A stretch of DNA of 64,000 bases from JAHEKD01 sp965215945. GTDB lineage: Bacteria > Pseudomonadota > Gammaproteobacteria > Arenicellales > JAHEKD01. The position numbers and the translations under genes were made by a program. The notes below the pieces were generated by a model that ran no database searches, was not told the DNA's origin, and saw only the letters and a program-made list of their open reading frames with translations. Below are positions 63,160 to 64,000 of the stretch, piece by piece. The stretch lies in the NCBI GenBank assembly GCA_965215945.1, contig CBDCFC010000014.1, positions 124,001 to 188,000 of the forward strand. Direction: 5' to 3'. How positions within the stretch are numbered: position 1 is the stretch's first letter; every line of letters begins with the position of its first letter.

Positions 63160-64000
63160 ATGACCTTATCGCTGTATAACACGCTCAGCCGTGGCAAGGA
63201 GAGCTTTGTACCATTAGACCCAAACCGGGTCACCATGTATGTATGTGGTCCGACCGTTTATTCTCATCCACATATTGGTAATGCCCGCCCTGCAGTAGTA
63301 TTTGATGTGTTATTTCGCTTGCTTAAGCATGAGTTTGAAAATGTTGTTTATGCACGGAATATTACCGATATTGACGATAAAATTAATAACGCCTCAAAGG
63401 AGAAAAATGTACCAATTTCTGTGATAACGGAAAAATTCACCCAGGTTTATCATGGTGATATGCAGGCTTTGGGCGTGCTGCTGCCAACTATCGAACCGCG
63501 GGCAACCGAGCATATTCCACAAATGATTGAAATGATAGAAAACTTGATTGCAGACGGTTTTGCTTATGAAGCTGAGGGACATGTGTTGTTTAATGTCCCA
63601 GCCTATGAGGAATATGGTCATTTATCACGACGAAATCGAGAGGATTTGATAGCCGGCGCACGGGTTGAAGTCGCGCCTTATAAAAAAGACCCTGCTGACT
63701 TCGTTTTATGGAAACCGTCAACAGATGATTTGCCAGGCTGGGATAGTCCCTGGGGAAGGGGGCGTCCAGGCTGGCATCTTGAATGTTCGGTGATGAGCGA
63801 GCAGCATTTGGGCGAAACGATTGATATACATGCAGGCGGTCATGACCTGATTTTCCCGCATCATGAAAATGAAATAGCCCAAAGTACTTGTGCGCATGGT
63901 GGAAAATTATTTGCACGTTATTGGTTACACAACGGTTTTGTCAACGTCGATTCAGAGAAAATGTCCAAGTCCATCGGTAATGTGCTGTTGGTCGACGATT
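63160..64000 (+). CDS. cysS: Cysteinyl-tRNA synthetase (5' part, cut by the window end)
   Basis: The frame is open from ATG 63160 to the last base, giving 280 residues. LYNTLSRGKESFVPLDP, MYVCGPTVYSHPHIGNARPAVVFDVL (zinc Cys and HIGH motif), YARNITDIDDKI, GWDSPWGRGRPGWHLECSVM, HAGGHDLIFPHHENEIAQ and KMSKSIGN are all present, so the catalytic domain is nearly complete and the C-terminal anticodon domain lies outside. The enzyme charges tRNA-Cys. No Shine-Dalgarno precedes the start. Confidence 0.96.
   Translation, partial: MTLSLYNTLSRGKESFVPLDPNRVTMYVCGPTVYSHPHIGNARPAVVFDVLFRLLKHEFENVVYARNITDIDDKINNASKEKNVPISVITEKFTQVYHGDMQALGVLLPTIEPRATEHIPQMIEMIENLIADGFAYEAEGHVLFNVPAYEEYGHLSRRNREDLIAGARVEVAPYKKDPADFVLWKPSTDDLPGWDSPWGRGRPGWHLECSVMSEQHLGETIDIHAGGHDLIFPHHENEIAQSTCAHGGKLFARYWLHNGFVNVDSEKMSKSIGNVLLVDD

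Noticed and set aside
1..64000. Defence, toxin-antitoxin, prophage or secretion-system island
   Set aside because: No cluster of such genes is seen; accessory genes are single insertions among conserved housekeeping operons.
1..64000. tRNA or rRNA genes
   Set aside because: No cloverleaf or rRNA-like sequence was recognised in any gap by eye; a tRNAscan run would settle it.

Overview
The window is about 64 kb of compact chromosome from a gammaproteobacterium with roughly 40% GC. The lineage is inferred from gene order: rhlB<>trxA-rho-rpmE, glnA-ntrB-ntrC with a sigma-54 promoter and NtrC operators, yicC-gmk-rpoZ-spoT-ridA-recG-ubiA, and the rph-rdgB-gpmA and pdxA-rsmA pairs. Heptosyltransferases WaaF/WaaC and GmhB show a heptose-containing LPS core, and UbiA shows ubiquinone. 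I cannot name an order or genus. I see no tRNA or rRNA gene, CRISPR array, prophage, toxin-antitoxin or restriction system.

Layout. 1-10 kb: a truncated unknown gene, a large secreted heparinase II/III-like lyase, then an LPS-core operon (waaF, waaC, galE, a fused WaaG-type glycosyltransferase/LPS kinase, and a phosphoglucose isomerase). 10-16.6 kb: rhlB, trxA, rho, rpmE, prmB, a rubredoxin too short for ordinary ORF calling, a small inverted-repeat element, a DUF4870 membrane protein and nudC. 16.6-20.8 kb: the nitrogen-control operon glnA-ntrB-ntrC with readable regulatory sites. 20.8-24.8 kb: a degenerate repeat field and a gingipain-like C25 peptidase of unusual base composition. 25-32 kb: glyQ-glyS-gmhB, rraA, an AraC regulator, ltaE, a second inverted-repeat element and plsC. 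32.3-38.5 kb: a long minus-strand run from rph to a small exported protein. 38.6-46.5 kb: yicC-gmk-rpoZ-spoT, ridA, recG, ubiA. 46.6-49.6 kb: a GT-C membrane glycosyltransferase and a HAD-UbiA fusion that may form a polyprenyl-phosphate-sugar cassette, followed by a CRP-like site and a possible small RNA. 49.8-55.5 kb: fmdB-aspS and rlmH-maf-rng-nitrilase. 55.6-64 kb: DUF1223, MarR, ileS, a Rieske oxygenase, a Tat-exported protein, an SRPBCC protein and the start of cysS.

The most striking locus is ileS at 56.8-60.2 kb. It encodes a long type-2 isoleucyl-tRNA synthetase whose HIGH motif reads GIHH, preceded by a recognisable T-box leader (T-box core, plausible AUC specifier, terminator). T-box control is characteristic of Gram-positive and related phyla and is unexpected here, so lateral acquisition of the whole regulated unit is likely.

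Sequence-quality caution. glyQ, aspS, the HAD-UbiA gene and a nitrilase gene each carry single-base frameshifts, five in all. Removing one base repairs every one, and four lie in short homopolymers. Because glyQ and aspS are essential single-copy genes in most bacteria, insertion errors in the assembly are the likeliest cause.
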